Source: DATDCV01 sp036524155
GTDB lineage: Bacteria; Verrucomicrobiota; Verrucomicrobiia; Limisphaerales; UBA8199
DNA: 18,673 nt
Reading direction: 5' to 3'
Assembly (NCBI GenBank): GCA_036524155.1
Contig: DATDCV010000549.1
Coordinates: 1 to 18,673, forward strand
Part shown: one piece after another, positions 7,127 to 15,103 of the stretch
How the letters are laid out: each line of letters starts with the position of its first letter
Numbering within the stretch: the stretch's first letter is position 1
Notes under the pieces: model-generated
The model's input: only the letters and a program-made list of their open reading frames with translations
Told to the model about the DNA's origin: nothing
Databases searched by the model: none
Translations under genes and position numbers: made by a program

Positions 7127-7156
7127 TTCATAAGCGGAGTTGCTTGACTCTATAGG
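7127..7156 (+). promoter_or_regulatory. Possible liv operon promoter
   Basis: TTCATA (7127-7132) and TATAGG (7151-7156) are spaced by 18 nt, each matching four of six consensus bases, and would give a leader of about 20 nt before the livK ATG at 7185. A separate TTGACT at 7144-7149 has no matching -10. The spacer between the divergent hisF and livK starts is 115 nt and must hold both promoters. Confidence 0.28.
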
Positions 7157-7184
7157 TTTACTCATGGCAGCCTGATGCCCTCTT

Positions 7185-8339
7185 ATGAAAACCTACCTGC
7201 TACCGTTGACACTCACGTGCGCCGCGATGCTGACGGGCCCCGCGGCTGGCGCTCCGAACAGCCCGCCAGTCAAGATTGGCGCGATCTTCTCCGTCACCGG
7301 GCCCGCCTCCTTCCTGGGCGCGCCCGAGGAAAAGACCGCGCGCATGCTGATCGATAAAATCAACGCCTCGGGGGGCGTAAACGGCTCGAAGCTGCAACTG
7401 ATCATCAAGGACAGCGGTGGCAGCCCCGAGAAAGCGGTGTCCTTCGCGCGCCAGCTCATCGAAGAGGACAAGGTGCTGGCGATCATCGGGCCGTCCACCA
7501 GCGGTGAGACCATGCAGATCAAGGCGCTATGCGAAGAGAACCAGATGATCCTGATCTCCTGCGCCGCAGCGGAAGTGATTGTGAACCCGGTCGCCCGCTA
7601 TGTGTTTAAAACACCCCAAAAAGACAGCCAGGCGGTGACCTGGATTTATCGCACGGCGAAAGAAAAAGGCATCACCAAAATTGCCGTGCTCAGCAGCAAC
7701 GATGGGTTCGGGGTTGCGGGCAAGAAGCAGCTCGAAGATGCCGCCAAAGCCGAGGGCCTCGAGATCCTCGTCAACGAGGTCTACGACAAACAGGCAACCG
7801 ATCTGATGGACATCCTCACCAAGGTGAAGGCGAATCCCGGCGTCCAGGCGGTGGTAAACTGGTCGATCGTTCCCGCTCAGTCGATCGTCGCGAAAAACAT
7901 GAAGCAGATCGGGCTCGACGTGCCCCTGTTCCAAAGCCACGGATTCGGAAACCGGAAATACGTCCAGCAAGGCGGAGCAGCTTCGGAAGGGACGCTCTTT
8001 CCGGCCGGGCGCCTGCTGGTGGTCGAGGATTTGCCCGATGGGCACCCGCAAAAGAAGCTCCTGGCCGAATACAAGGCTGATTATGAAAAGCTGTACCAGG
8101 AGGACGTGAGCACGTTTGGAGGCCACGCGTACGACGCGGTGCTGGTGGCTGTCGAGGGCCTGAAGAAGGCCGGCACACCTGACCGGGCGAAGGTGCGGGA
8201 CGCCATTGAAAACCTGAAGGGCCTGGTTGGCACCGCGGGCGTGTTCAACTTCTCGGCCACGGACCACACCGGCCTCGATCTGACCGCGTTCGAGATGCTA
8301 ACCGTCAAGGACGGCAAGTTCGCGATCTATAAGAAGTAG
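7185..8339 (+). CDS. livK: Branched-chain amino acid-type ABC transporter, substrate-binding protein
   Basis: The 384-residue protein is a periplasmic binding protein of the Leu/Ile/Val type (Peripla_BP_6). A Sec signal peptide (MKTYLLPLTLTCAAMLTGPAAGA) ends near residue 23. The mature part starts PVKIGAIFSVTG, the typical first strand, with later family landmarks IGPSTSGETM, VFKTPQKDSQA, IAVLSSNDGFG, ATDLMDILTKVKA, GGHAYDAVLVAVEGLKKAG and the terminal strand MLTVKDGKFAIYKK. It would capture a hydrophobic amino acid or an aryl or small organic acid and deliver it to LivHM. The exact ligand cannot be read from sequence, because this family also transports amides, urea and aromatic acids. No cysteine lipobox is present, so it is probably soluble in the periplasm. 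It is the first gene of the operon; livH follows after 8 nt. Confidence 0.9.
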   Translation: MKTYLLPLTLTCAAMLTGPAAGAPNSPPVKIGAIFSVTGPASFLGAPEEKTARMLIDKINASGGVNGSKLQLIIKDSGGSPEKAVSFARQLIEEDKVLAIIGPSTSGETMQIKALCEENQMILISCAAAEVIVNPVARYVFKTPQKDSQAVTWIYRTAKEKGITKIAVLSSNDGFGVAGKKQLEDAAKAEGLEILVNEVYDKQATDLMDILTKVKANPGVQAVVNWSIVPAQSIVAKNMKQIGLDVPLFQSHGFGNRKYVQQGGAASEGTLFPAGRLLVVEDLPDGHPQKKLLAEYKADYEKLYQEDVSTFGGHAYDAVLVAVEGLKKAGTPDRAKVRDAIENLKGLVGTAGVFNFSATDHTGLDLTAFEMLTVKDGKFAIYKK

Positions 8340-8347
8340 CAGGCGAA

Positions 8348-9241
8348 ATGGAAGCGAGTGACCTAGCGCTGCAATACTTACTCTCGGGGATCACGAAAGG
8401 CAGCATCTACGCCGTGGTGGCGATCGGGTTCAACCTGATCTACAGCGCCACGGGAGTGCTCAACTTCGCCCAGGGGGAATTTGTCATGCTGGGCGGCATG
8501 ATCGCGGTGGCGCTGGGACATTTTGTGCCGGTGCCGGTCGCGGTCGCGGTTGCGGTGGTCACCGTGGCAATAATCGGCTGCCTCCTGGAGCTGGTGGTGT
8601 TCCGGCGATTGCGGACCCATTCGATCCTCCACCTGGTTATCATCACCATCGGCCTTTCGATCCTGATCCAGGAGGCGGCGTTGCATGTCTGGGACGAAAA
8701 AGTGCGCTCGCTGCCTTATTTCAGCGGCAGCGAAATCACCTCGTTGAAGATCCTGGGCGCCGCGATTTCGCCCCAGGTTCTGTGGGTGCTCGGGACGGTC
8801 GCCGTCAGCGTGGTGGCCCTGCACGTGTTCTTGAAATTCTCGCTGCAAGGGCGGGCGATGCGGGCCTGCTCGTCGAATCCGCAAGCGGCGATGCTGGCGG
8901 GGATCAACATAGGAAACATGCGGACGCTGTCGTTCGGCTTGAGCGCCGCTCTCGGGGCTTTGGGCGGCTGCGTGATCTCGCCGATGACCATGACGCATTA
9001 TGAGATGGGCGGGCCGCTGGCCATCAAAGGCTTCGCGGGCGCAATTCTCGGGGGATTGGGCAACCCGATGGCCGCCGTGGCGGGGGGACTGCTGGTGGGC
9101 GTGCTCGAGGCGGCTAGTGTCAGCATCCTGCCGGCGGCCTACAATGACGTGACCGCCTTCGTGGTCATTCTGCTGGTACTGTTCGTGAGACCCCACGGGC
9201 TTTTTGGAAAGCCGGCGGGTGAGAGCGTGAGGGAGCATTGA
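8348..9241 (+). CDS. livH: Branched-chain amino acid-type ABC transporter permease, LivH
   Basis: The 297-residue inner-membrane permease has the LivH pattern: an N-terminal GITKGSIYAVVAIGFNLIYSATGVLNFAQGEFVMLG segment split over the first two membrane spans, about eight hydrophobic helices overall, the cytoplasmic coupling region FSLQGRAMRACSSNPQAAML (about 160-179) that contacts the ATPases, and KGFAGAILGGLGN followed by the last spans. The C-terminus ends in VRPHGLFGKPAG, as is usual for the family. It pairs with LivM to form the channel. The start ATG lies 8 nt after livK with only a weak AGG upstream. The stop overlaps or abuts the livM start, depending on which livM start is used. Confidence 0.92.
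   Translation: MEASDLALQYLLSGITKGSIYAVVAIGFNLIYSATGVLNFAQGEFVMLGGMIAVALGHFVPVPVAVAVAVVTVAIIGCLLELVVFRRLRTHSILHLVIITIGLSILIQEAALHVWDEKVRSLPYFSGSEITSLKILGAAISPQVLWVLGTVAVSVVALHVFLKFSLQGRAMRACSSNPQAAMLAGINIGNMRTLSFGLSAALGALGGCVISPMTMTHYEMGGPLAIKGFAGAILGGLGNPMAAVAGGLLVGVLEAASVSILPAAYNDVTAFVVILLVLFVRPHGLFGKPAGESVREH
9231..9235 (+). promoter_or_regulatory. Ribosome binding site deciding the livM start
   Basis: GGGAG lies 8 nt before ATG 9244 but only 2 nt before TTG 9238, which favours the ATG at 9244 as the livM start. Confidence 0.6.
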
Positions 9242-9243
9242 AG

Positions 9244-10374
9244 ATGACTCGCCTCCGGCCCATCGTTCCGTTCGCGGCCTTTGTGGCGCTGGCCATTGCA
9301 GTTCAGTGCGGCACTCGCCTGACCGGTTCCGAGTTCCGGTTGACGCAGCTCACGATGTCGCTCTACTACGCGTTGGTCGTGCTGGGGCTTTGTCTGCTGA
9401 TGGGTTACGCGGGGCAGGTGTCGCTCGGCCACGGCGCTTTCTTCGCCGCTGGCGGCTACACCACGGCGGTGCTCACCACGCACGATTTTTCGCGCCATCC
9501 TGGCGGGCCCTGGGGGGATTGGCTGCAGCAGGCGCATGTGTTCGTGTCGCACCCGGACCTTTACGGAAATACCGTGTTAACAGTCGCCCCCTGGGCGGCA
9601 TTCATCGCGGCGATGCTCGTCACGCTGGTTTTGGCGAGCATCATTGGCTACCCGGCGTTGCGTTTGCGCGGGCATTACCTCGCCATGGCAACTTTGGGCT
9701 TCGGGCTAATCGTCAGCAAAATGCTGTTGGGCAGCACCACCACTGGCGCGGCTGATGGGATCAACGGAGTGCCCGAATGGAGATTGCCCTTCGGCCTGGT
9801 GGTGAGCGGAAAGAGTCCGGTCCGCGTGCAGAACTACTACCTGGCTTGTTGCCTGGTCTTGCTCGCGTTGGTGCTGCTCCAAAACCTGGTGCGGTCCCGT
9901 GTCGGCCGGGCCTTGCTGGCTGTCCGCGAACGCGAGGTTGCCGCCAACGCCCTTGGGATCAATACCGCCGCTTATAAACTGAAAGTGTTCGTGCTCAGCG
10001 CCTTGCTCGCGGCCGTCGCGGGGGTGTTCTTTACGCATTACACCGGCGGCATCGGCCCATCGGAAGCCGGCGCGCTCAAGTCGATCCGTTACGTCGCTTT
10101 GGCCGCCGCGGGGGGAATGGCCAACCTCTGGGGAGTGACAGGCACAAGCCTGATCCTGAACTATCTCTCGTTGCGGGGCGCGTTTGGCAGTTATGACAAC
10201 GCGGTGTTCGGCGCGATCCTGATCATGATCATCTCCCTGGCGCCCGACGGCCCGCTCAAGCCGCTTGGCGCCCGCCTCGCGAGGCTCGTCCCGGGCCGCC
10301 CGCGCGAAAAGGCGGGAGCGCTGCCCGGCACAGCAGACTGCCGAGAAAGGAGCGGCTCCGATGGCGCTGCTTGA
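9244..10374 (+). CDS. livM: Branched-chain amino acid-type ABC transporter permease, LivM
   Basis: From ATG 9244 this is a 376-residue inner-membrane permease. Family landmarks are the LYYALVVLGLCLLMGYAGQVSLGHGAFFAAGGY segment (GQVSLGHGAF is the hallmark), a long periplasmic loop around HDFSRHPGGPWGDW, LRLRGHYLAMATLGFG, and the coupling region RSRVGRALLAVREREVAANALGIN. The PSEAGALKSIRYVALAAAGGMANLWG segment precedes the last spans. The C-terminal 35 residues are hydrophilic and proline/arginine rich with no family match; their last 14 nt are shared with the start of livG, so that tail is partly shaped by the overlap. It is co-transcribed and translationally coupled with livH and livG and forms the channel heterodimer with LivH. 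Confidence 0.92.
   Translation: MTRLRPIVPFAAFVALAIAVQCGTRLTGSEFRLTQLTMSLYYALVVLGLCLLMGYAGQVSLGHGAFFAAGGYTTAVLTTHDFSRHPGGPWGDWLQQAHVFVSHPDLYGNTVLTVAPWAAFIAAMLVTLVLASIIGYPALRLRGHYLAMATLGFGLIVSKMLLGSTTTGAADGINGVPEWRLPFGLVVSGKSPVRVQNYYLACCLVLLALVLLQNLVRSRVGRALLAVREREVAANALGINTAAYKLKVFVLSALLAAVAGVFFTHYTGGIGPSEAGALKSIRYVALAAAGGMANLWGVTGTSLILNYLSLRGAFGSYDNAVFGAILIMIISLAPDGPLKPLGARLARLVPGRPREKAGALPGTADCRERSGSDGAA
10347..10352 (+). promoter_or_regulatory. Ribosome binding site of livG
   Basis: AAGGAG lies 8 nt before ATG 10361, inside the livM coding region. It fixes the livG start at MALLEVENV, not at the upstream in-frame ATG at 10265. Confidence 0.75.
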
Positions 10375-11149
10375 GGTTGAAAACGTGAGGCGGAGCTTCG
10401 GCGGGTTGACGGCGGTGGACAACGTCACGTTTGCTGTGCAGTCGCGGCATATCAAAGCGGTGATCGGTCCCAACGGGGCCGGTAAAACCACGTTGTTCAA
10501 CATCATCTCGGGCCTGCTCCGGCCGCAAAGCGGCCAGGTCCGGTTCCAGGGTTCGCTAATCGGCGGTCTCAAGCCGCACCAGGTCGCCCGGGCCGGACTA
10601 TCGCGCACGTTTCAAAACCCGGCGCTGTTTCCCCAGATGACCGTGCTTGAGAACGTGATGTCTGGCCGCCACCTGAAAACAAGGTCGGAGTTCCTGGCGT
10701 GCGCAATGCGGTTGCCCTGGCAAACGCGGGAGGAAGCCGCGATCCGCCACCAAGCCATGGCACGCCTGGATTACGTGGGGTTGGCACACCTGGCCGCATT
10801 TCCAGCGAGCGCGCTCGCGTTCGGCCAGCGGCGGATGGTGGAGCTGGCGCGAGCCTTGGCGGCGGAACCGCGGCTGCTCCTGTTGGACGAACCTGCCAGC
10901 GGCTTGAATACACGGGAAAAACAGGACCTGGGCGAGCTGATCAGTAGAATCCGGAACACCGGCGTGACCATCGTGCTGGTCGAGCATGATATGTCGCTGG
11001 TGATGCGTCTCGCGGACGAAATCCTGGTGCTGCACCACGGGGCGACGATAGCCGAAGGCACCCCGGCGGCGATCCAAAGCGATCCGAAAGTCGTCAGCGT
11101 GTATCTGGGTGGAGAATTTCAAGATGTTGCTCCAGGTCCGAAATCTTAG
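10361..11149 (+). CDS. livG: Branched-chain amino acid-type ABC transporter ATPase, LivG
   Basis: The 262-residue cytoplasmic ATPase powers LivHM. Walker A is GPNGAGKTT (36-44). The Q-loop is in SRTFQNPALFPQMTVLENVM. The signature is the LivG variant LAFGQRRMVELARAL instead of LSGGQ. Walker B is LLLLDEP followed by ASGLN, and the switch histidine is in VLVEHDMSLVM. The C-terminal GTPAAIQSDPKVVSVYLGGE is the usual LivG tail. The frame is open 96 nt further upstream, but those 32 residues are out of family and lie within livM. The gene overlaps livM by 14 nt and livF by 26 nt, so the pieces of the transporter are translationally coupled. LivG and LivF form the heterodimeric motor. Confidence 0.94.
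   Translation: MALLEVENVRRSFGGLTAVDNVTFAVQSRHIKAVIGPNGAGKTTLFNIISGLLRPQSGQVRFQGSLIGGLKPHQVARAGLSRTFQNPALFPQMTVLENVMSGRHLKTRSEFLACAMRLPWQTREEAAIRHQAMARLDYVGLAHLAAFPASALAFGQRRMVELARALAAEPRLLLLDEPASGLNTREKQDLGELISRIRNTGVTIVLVEHDMSLVMRLADEILVLHHGATIAEGTPAAIQSDPKVVSVYLGGEFQDVAPGPKS
11111..11114 (+). promoter_or_regulatory. Ribosome binding site of livF
   Basis: GGAG lies 9 nt before ATG 11124, inside livG, and is too close to the alternative GTG at 11109 to serve it. It supports ATG 11124. Confidence 0.55.
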
Positions 11150-11843
11150 GTGCGGCTACGGCAGCCTGGAAGTCGTGCGCGGGGCGAGCCTGCATGTTTG
11201 CGCCGGCGAGATCGTGGGTCTGCTGGGCGCGAACGGGGCCGGCAAATCCTCGTTGCTCAAGGCGATTGTCGGGCTGGTGTCCCCCTGGGCCGGCGACGTG
11301 CTTATCGACGGACGCCAAACCCGCGGCCAGCCCGCATGGCGCAGCCTTGGCTACTCGACGGTGCTGGTGCCGGAAGGGAAGATGATCTTTGCCGATATGA
11401 CGGTCCGCGAGAACCTGCTGATTGGCGGGTATCACAACCCGGACCGCGCGTTGACCCTCGAGATCGTGCTCGACCGTTTTCCGTTGCTGCGCGAGCGTCT
11501 TCGCCAGCCCGGCGGCACACTTTCCGGCGGCGAGCAGCAGATGCTGGCGCTCGGCCGCGCCCTCATGGCCCGCGCCAAACTCCTGCTGCTGGACGAGCCG
11601 TCGATGGGACTGGCCCCGTTGATGGTGAAGGCCGTATTCGCCGAGATCGTCAAGATGCGCGACCTGGGCCTGACCATCCTGCTGGTCGAGCAGAACGCCA
11701 TGGCGACGTTGCAGGTGGCGGACCGTGCCTACGTGATGGAGACCGGCGAGATCATTCTTGAAGGTCCAGCCTCCGACCTAATCCACAACCCCGAAGTGAA
11801 GCGCGCGTACCTGGGCAAGGGCGCGCAGGAACCTCTCCCATGA
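11124..11843 (+). CDS. livF: Branched-chain amino acid-type ABC transporter ATPase, LivF
   Basis: From ATG 11124 the protein has 239 residues and all LivF features: GANGAGKSSLLKAI (Walker A), VLVPEGKMIFADMTVRENL (the Q-loop region, where LivF has PEGR/K and not FQ), the canonical signature LSGGEQQMLALGRALM, Walker B KLLLLDEPSMGLAPL, and VEQNA, where Gln replaces the switch His as in other LivF proteins. The C-terminus NPEVKRAYLG is typical. It partners LivG as the cytoplasmic motor of the importer. It overlaps livG by 26 nt, and its stop overlaps the next start as ATGA. A GTG start at 11109 is possible but lacks a spaced Shine-Dalgarno. Confidence 0.93.
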   Translation: MLLQVRNLRCGYGSLEVVRGASLHVCAGEIVGLLGANGAGKSSLLKAIVGLVSPWAGDVLIDGRQTRGQPAWRSLGYSTVLVPEGKMIFADMTVRENLLIGGYHNPDRALTLEIVLDRFPLLRERLRQPGGTLSGGEQQMLALGRALMARAKLLLLDEPSMGLAPLMVKAVFAEIVKMRDLGLTILLVEQNAMATLQVADRAYVMETGEIILEGPASDLIHNPEVKRAYLGKGAQEPLP

Positions 11844-13036
11844 GCGTGTACGAATCCCGATACGAACGCCTGCCGCGCGCCGAGCTGGAACAATTTCAGC
11901 TCGAGCGCCTGCAAGCCCTGGTGGCGCGGCTGCGCCGCAATGTGCGCCGGTCACGGGAAAAACTCGGCGACCTCCGCCTCGAAACCCTCGCCGACCTCGA
12001 ACGCCTGCCGTTCACTACTCCCGAGGAGCTCGCGGAGAGCTTTCCTTACGGCATGTTCGCTTTTCCGCTGCGGGAGGTTATCCGGCTGGTGTCTACGCCC
12101 GGACCGGACGGCAACCCGCTGGTCATCGGGCACACGCGCAACGATTTGGCCCAATGGAGCCGCCTCGTCGCCCGCCAACTCGCCGCCGCCGGGGTAACCG
12201 CCCATGATGTGATTCAAATCGCTTTGGGCGGATCGGTCCACCCCGGCACGACCGGCTACGCTCTCGGCGCCGAACTGCTGGAAGCCTCCGTCATGGTCGA
12301 GGACCCCCTGCACATCGACTACCAGGTCGCCGTCCTTCAGAATTACCGGCCGACCGTCCTCATCACAACTCCGAGCAACGCGCTGGAGCTGATGCGCACC
12401 CTCCAAACCCGGCGCCTGGACCCTCAGTCGCTTCACCTCCGCACGATCGTCTTGTCCCGCCCGGTGCCGTCCGAGGAGCGCGACCGCCTCAACGCGGGCT
12501 TGTTCGCAAGAATCTACTGCAATTTCGGCCTGGGCGAGATTCTCGATCCGGGACTGACGGTCGAATGCGAAGCGGGGAAATTGCATGTTAACGAGGATCA
12601 ATTCCTCGCCGAGATCTGCGAAGGCGAACTGGTGGTCACCACGCTGGGCCGGGAGGCCCTGCCGCTGTTGCGGTATCGAACCCGGGTGCGAGGCGAACTG
12701 AGCCGGGAGAAATGTTCCTGCGGCAGAACCGGCGCGCTGTTGGCACCCGGCCCGCGCCTGGATCGCCGCTATCGGGTGCGCGAGGTTGTGTTCTATTCCC
12801 AACAGATCGAGTCGGTGCTCGCGCGCACCAGGGCCGCCGGCCAGCGTTTTCACGTCGAGCCCAATGCCGACCGCCTGGTGCTGGCGGTTGAAATCTCGGA
12901 GAACATATTCGCCAAAGCAGCCACTTACGCCAGCGACCCGAAGCGGGAACTGGAGTCGGAGTTGCTCGCGCGGCTTGGCGTCCCGGCGGAAGTTCGGTTC
13001 GTCGAACCCCAGGTGCCGAAGTCACCGGAGGCCTGA
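11840..13036 (+). CDS. PaaK-like adenylate-forming enzyme with degenerate ATP/AMP motifs
   Basis: The 398-residue protein aligns by eye with phenylacetate-CoA ligase over its whole length. It has an N-terminal LPRAELEQFQLERLQALV, LPFTTPEELAESFPYGMFA (56-74), LHVNEDQFLAEI (248-259), GELVVTTLGREALPLLRYRT (262-281) and CSCGRT (292-297). The residues that handle ATP are altered: the SSGTTGKP phosphate loop reads STPGPDGNP (85-93), the Y-G-L-T-E motif reads FGLGE (229-233), and the R-T-G-D Asp that holds the ribose is lost in RTRV (280-283). PaaK enzymes are usually about 430 residues. Its ATG overlaps the livF TGA, so it is made with the transporter. A CoA-ligase reaction is therefore doubtful; ligand binding or regulation of the transporter is an inference. 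Family membership is clear, the activity is not. It converges on the ACT gene 9 nt away. Confidence 0.82.
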   Translation: MSVYESRYERLPRAELEQFQLERLQALVARLRRNVRRSREKLGDLRLETLADLERLPFTTPEELAESFPYGMFAFPLREVIRLVSTPGPDGNPLVIGHTRNDLAQWSRLVARQLAAAGVTAHDVIQIALGGSVHPGTTGYALGAELLEASVMVEDPLHIDYQVAVLQNYRPTVLITTPSNALELMRTLQTRRLDPQSLHLRTIVLSRPVPSEERDRLNAGLFARIYCNFGLGEILDPGLTVECEAGKLHVNEDQFLAEICEGELVVTTLGREALPLLRYRTRVRGELSREKCSCGRTGALLAPGPRLDRRYRVREVVFYSQQIESVLARTRAAGQRFHVEPNADRLVLAVEISENIFAKAATYASDPKRELESELLARLGVPAEVRFVEPQVPKSPEA

Positions 13037-13045
13037 GTGCTGGGC

Positions 13046-13474
13046 TCAGAGGCGGAGCATCTCCGATTGGCTCAGCAAGCGGAAACCTGCCTCCTCGAGC
13101 ACGGTGCGGGCCTGGGCTTTCTCCTGGACCTCGATGATCAGGATCGCCCGGTCGTTGGCGACGAACCCCGAGCAGCTATCCAGGTTCAGATTGCTGCGCC
13201 CCAGGCACCCGGCGACGCGCTCGAGCCCGCCCGGCGCGTTCGGAACTTCAACCGCCAGCACATCCAGCAGTGACACCATCAGTCCGTTGCGCCGGAGGCT
13301 TTGCACTGCCTCCTCGCACTTGTCCACCAGAAACTTCATCACGCCGAAACTGCCCTGGTTGGTGATGATCAGCCAGCGAAGGTTCACGCCGGCTTCGGCG
13401 AGGATCTTCGTCACCCGTGCCGTCTGGCCCGGCTTGTTTTCCAGGAAAACCGCGATCAGGTTCATGCTGTACAT
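13046..13474 (-). CDS. Tandem ACT-domain protein (amino-acid-binding regulator type)
   Basis: The protein is about 142 residues and consists of two ACT domains: MNLIAVFLENKPGQTARVTKILAEAGVNLRW and, after LAVEVPNAPGGLERVAGCLGRSNLNLDS, AILIIEVQEKAQARTVLEEAGFRLLS. The pattern V-F-L-E-N-K-P-G plus V-E-V-P-x-x-P-G-G-L is that of stand-alone ACT proteins found beside PaaK and liv genes in other bacteria. ACT domains bind amino acids, so it may report the level of the transported or degraded compound. The start is uncertain: ATG 13474 fits the family length best, ATG 13465 is close, and ATG 13495 has a GGGGAG 10 nt upstream. It lies opposite the liv-paaK operon with only 9 nt between stops, and downstream of the hydrolase gene on its own strand. 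Confidence 0.85.
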   Translation of the reverse strand: MYSMNLIAVFLENKPGQTARVTKILAEAGVNLRWLIITNQGSFGVMKFLVDKCEEAVQSLRRNGLMVSLLDVLAVEVPNAPGGLERVAGCLGRSNLNLDSCSGFVANDRAILIIEVQEKAQARTVLEEAGFRLLSQSEMLRL

Positions 13475-13551
13475 AAGGCGCTGGACTTCCAGCATGGCCA
13501 AACGGCTCCCCGGGTTCAAGCCCTTGTCATTTGCCGGTCCACGCGGCGCGC

Positions 13552-14976
13552 CTACCTGAGCGAATCAAACCACACCTTGGCCGACAGCAAGCTGGGTTGG
13601 GCGCAACCGCCGTGGTCGGCGGTGGGGAGGGGATCGATTAGTTGAACCTGGGTGGCGCCGAGCGCTTGAAAGGAGGCGTAGGCGACCTCGGAGTTGGCGA
13701 TGACGACGTCGCGGTCGGCCGCACAATGATACAACCGCAGCGGGGCACGCGGTGTCCAGCGATAGAGGTCATTGTCCACGAGTGCGAGGCGGAGGGGGTG
13801 GCGCGGGTTCACGCGGAAGGCCGCCAGGTATTCCGGTTTGAGAATTTGAGTGGGGTCCGCAGGCATCGCGGCGTTGATCTGGCTGCCGCTGGCATTGCCG
13901 TAGATCAGTGGCGGCAGGGTGGTGCTATACGGCGCCGCCAACAGGTCGGCCAGCGACGGGGCAAACGAGTAAACCTCCTCGTAGGCCGCCAACAAATAGA
14001 GAAAATAGTATGGGTTTGGCTCGGCACGCCCCGAGAGAAAATCGTCCGTGGTGACCCCTGACAAATCATAAGCGCCCGCCATCGGCGCGCAGGCGGCGAC
14101 GGCGAACTCGTTGGTGTGATAAGTTTCCATCTCGCGAAGCAGGGCCATGGTCGCATGCCCTCCCTGCGAATAACCGCAGAGAAACAGGCGGTTGGTCAGC
14201 GCAACCCCGTTGTTGGCGCAGACCGTTCTGGCCGCGCGCAACATGTCGATGCAGGCGGTGGCCTCGGACCGTGCATGATGGTAAGGGTGCAAACCGGGCG
14301 AGGCGCCCAGACCGAGGTAGTCCGGGACCGCCGCCGCGTAGCCGTTGCTGGCGAACGCGATGCCGATCGTCACCTCGCTGTACAGATCCATCGACGACGG
14401 AGCAGCGTTGGTCTGCGTAATCGTCCCGTGCTGGTAGCTGACGAACGGCAGCGCGCGACCCGGGTTTTCCGGCAAGAGCAAGGCCCCGGAAGCGATGGTG
14501 CGCGCGCCCAGGGCTGTGATGGTTTCATAAACGACTTTGTATTCGCGCACGTTGTACTGTGGCGTAAGGGAGATGCCCGCCTGGCTGAAGATAAAGGCAA
14601 GGAACGCCGTGGACAGCATCCCGGCGGGTGTCGCCGAGAGCAGTTTCCCCCTTTGCGCCGCGGGAACACCCGCGACCCGATAAAAGCCCGTGGTGTTCGT
14701 CGTCCCCGGCGACACCCAGATGTTCGTCGCGACCGGGAACGGGACGTCAGATGGCGGCAGGCGCCAGATTCCGTCCTGCAAGGTGTCCTGAAACTGCACG
14801 GTGTAGACAGTGCCCGGGTCCTGTGGCGGCCAACCGATGGCCCAACTGTTGGCGGCGCGGCTCAGATTGGTAATCTGGAGGGTGGTGGCGGCTTGCAAAC
14901 CCGGCACCCAGACCGCGGCGCAAGCGGCGATGAAAAAGTACGGCAGCCCGCGCAGTGGCGGTGGCTTTGTCGTCAT
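13552..14976 (-). CDS. Secreted alpha/beta hydrolase (lipase/esterase type)
   Basis: The 474-residue protein has a Sec signal peptide ending near residue 29 (PGLQAA). Residues about 31-105 form a beta-rich module (VYTVQFQDTLQDGIWRL, TNTTGFYRVAG) seen in many exported Verrucomicrobiota proteins. The rest is an alpha/beta hydrolase: oxyanion-type SYQHGT (180-185), the nucleophile elbow GYSQGG with Ser270, a probable acid in HCAADRDV (Asp421 or Asp423) and His455 in ADHGG, so the full triad is present. The layout with LLLPENPGRALP, DYLGLGASPGLHPYHHA and the late C-terminal histidine resembles secretory lipases (LIP family) and large esterases. It would cleave an ester outside the cell; the substrate is unknown. 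The frame is open upstream to 15822 opposite the glycosidase gene, but only the ATG at 14976 gives a signal peptide. Confidence 0.85.
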   Translation of the reverse strand: MTTKPPPLRGLPYFFIAACAAVWVPGLQAATTLQITNLSRAANSWAIGWPPQDPGTVYTVQFQDTLQDGIWRLPPSDVPFPVATNIWVSPGTTNTTGFYRVAGVPAAQRGKLLSATPAGMLSTAFLAFIFSQAGISLTPQYNVREYKVVYETITALGARTIASGALLLPENPGRALPFVSYQHGTITQTNAAPSSMDLYSEVTIGIAFASNGYAAAVPDYLGLGASPGLHPYHHARSEATACIDMLRAARTVCANNGVALTNRLFLCGYSQGGHATMALLREMETYHTNEFAVAACAPMAGAYDLSGVTTDDFLSGRAEPNPYYFLYLLAAYEEVYSFAPSLADLLAAPYSTTLPPLIYGNASGSQINAAMPADPTQILKPEYLAAFRVNPRHPLRLALVDNDLYRWTPRAPLRLYHCAADRDVVIANSEVAYASFQALGATQVQLIDPLPTADHGGCAQPSLLSAKVWFDSLR

Positions 14977-15035
14977 GGGTGCAAAGTAATCGCGTGTCGA
15001 AATGATGCCAGCGGAATTTGGCTGCCCGCCTGAGC

Positions 15036-15064
15036 TTGAATTGCAGACCCGCCTTTGGCATAAG
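15036..15064 (+). promoter_or_regulatory. Candidate sigma70-type promoter of the GH116 gene
   Basis: TTGAAT (15036-15041) and CATAAG (15059-15064) are spaced by 17 nt, each matching four of six consensus bases. Transcription would begin about 33 nt before the ATG at 15104. It lies in the 127-nt spacer between the divergent hydrolase and GH116 genes. Confidence 0.4.
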
Positions 15065-15090
15065 GGGGCGCGTGACGCAAACATCCCACT

Positions 15091-15095
15091 GGAGG
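15091..15095 (+). promoter_or_regulatory. Ribosome binding site of the GH116 gene
   Basis: GGAGG lies 8 nt before ATG 15104 and supports that start over the internal ATG at residue 11 (15134). Confidence 0.75.
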
Positions 15096-15103
15096 CCTGA
15101 TTT

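Noticed and set aside
7070..7165. Longer hisF start at 7165
   Set aside because: The 32 added residues have no counterpart in HisF; ATG 7069 gives the exact family length and N-terminus.
10265..10360. Longer livG start at 10265
   Set aside because: It lies inside livM and has no family match; AAGGAG is placed for ATG 10361.
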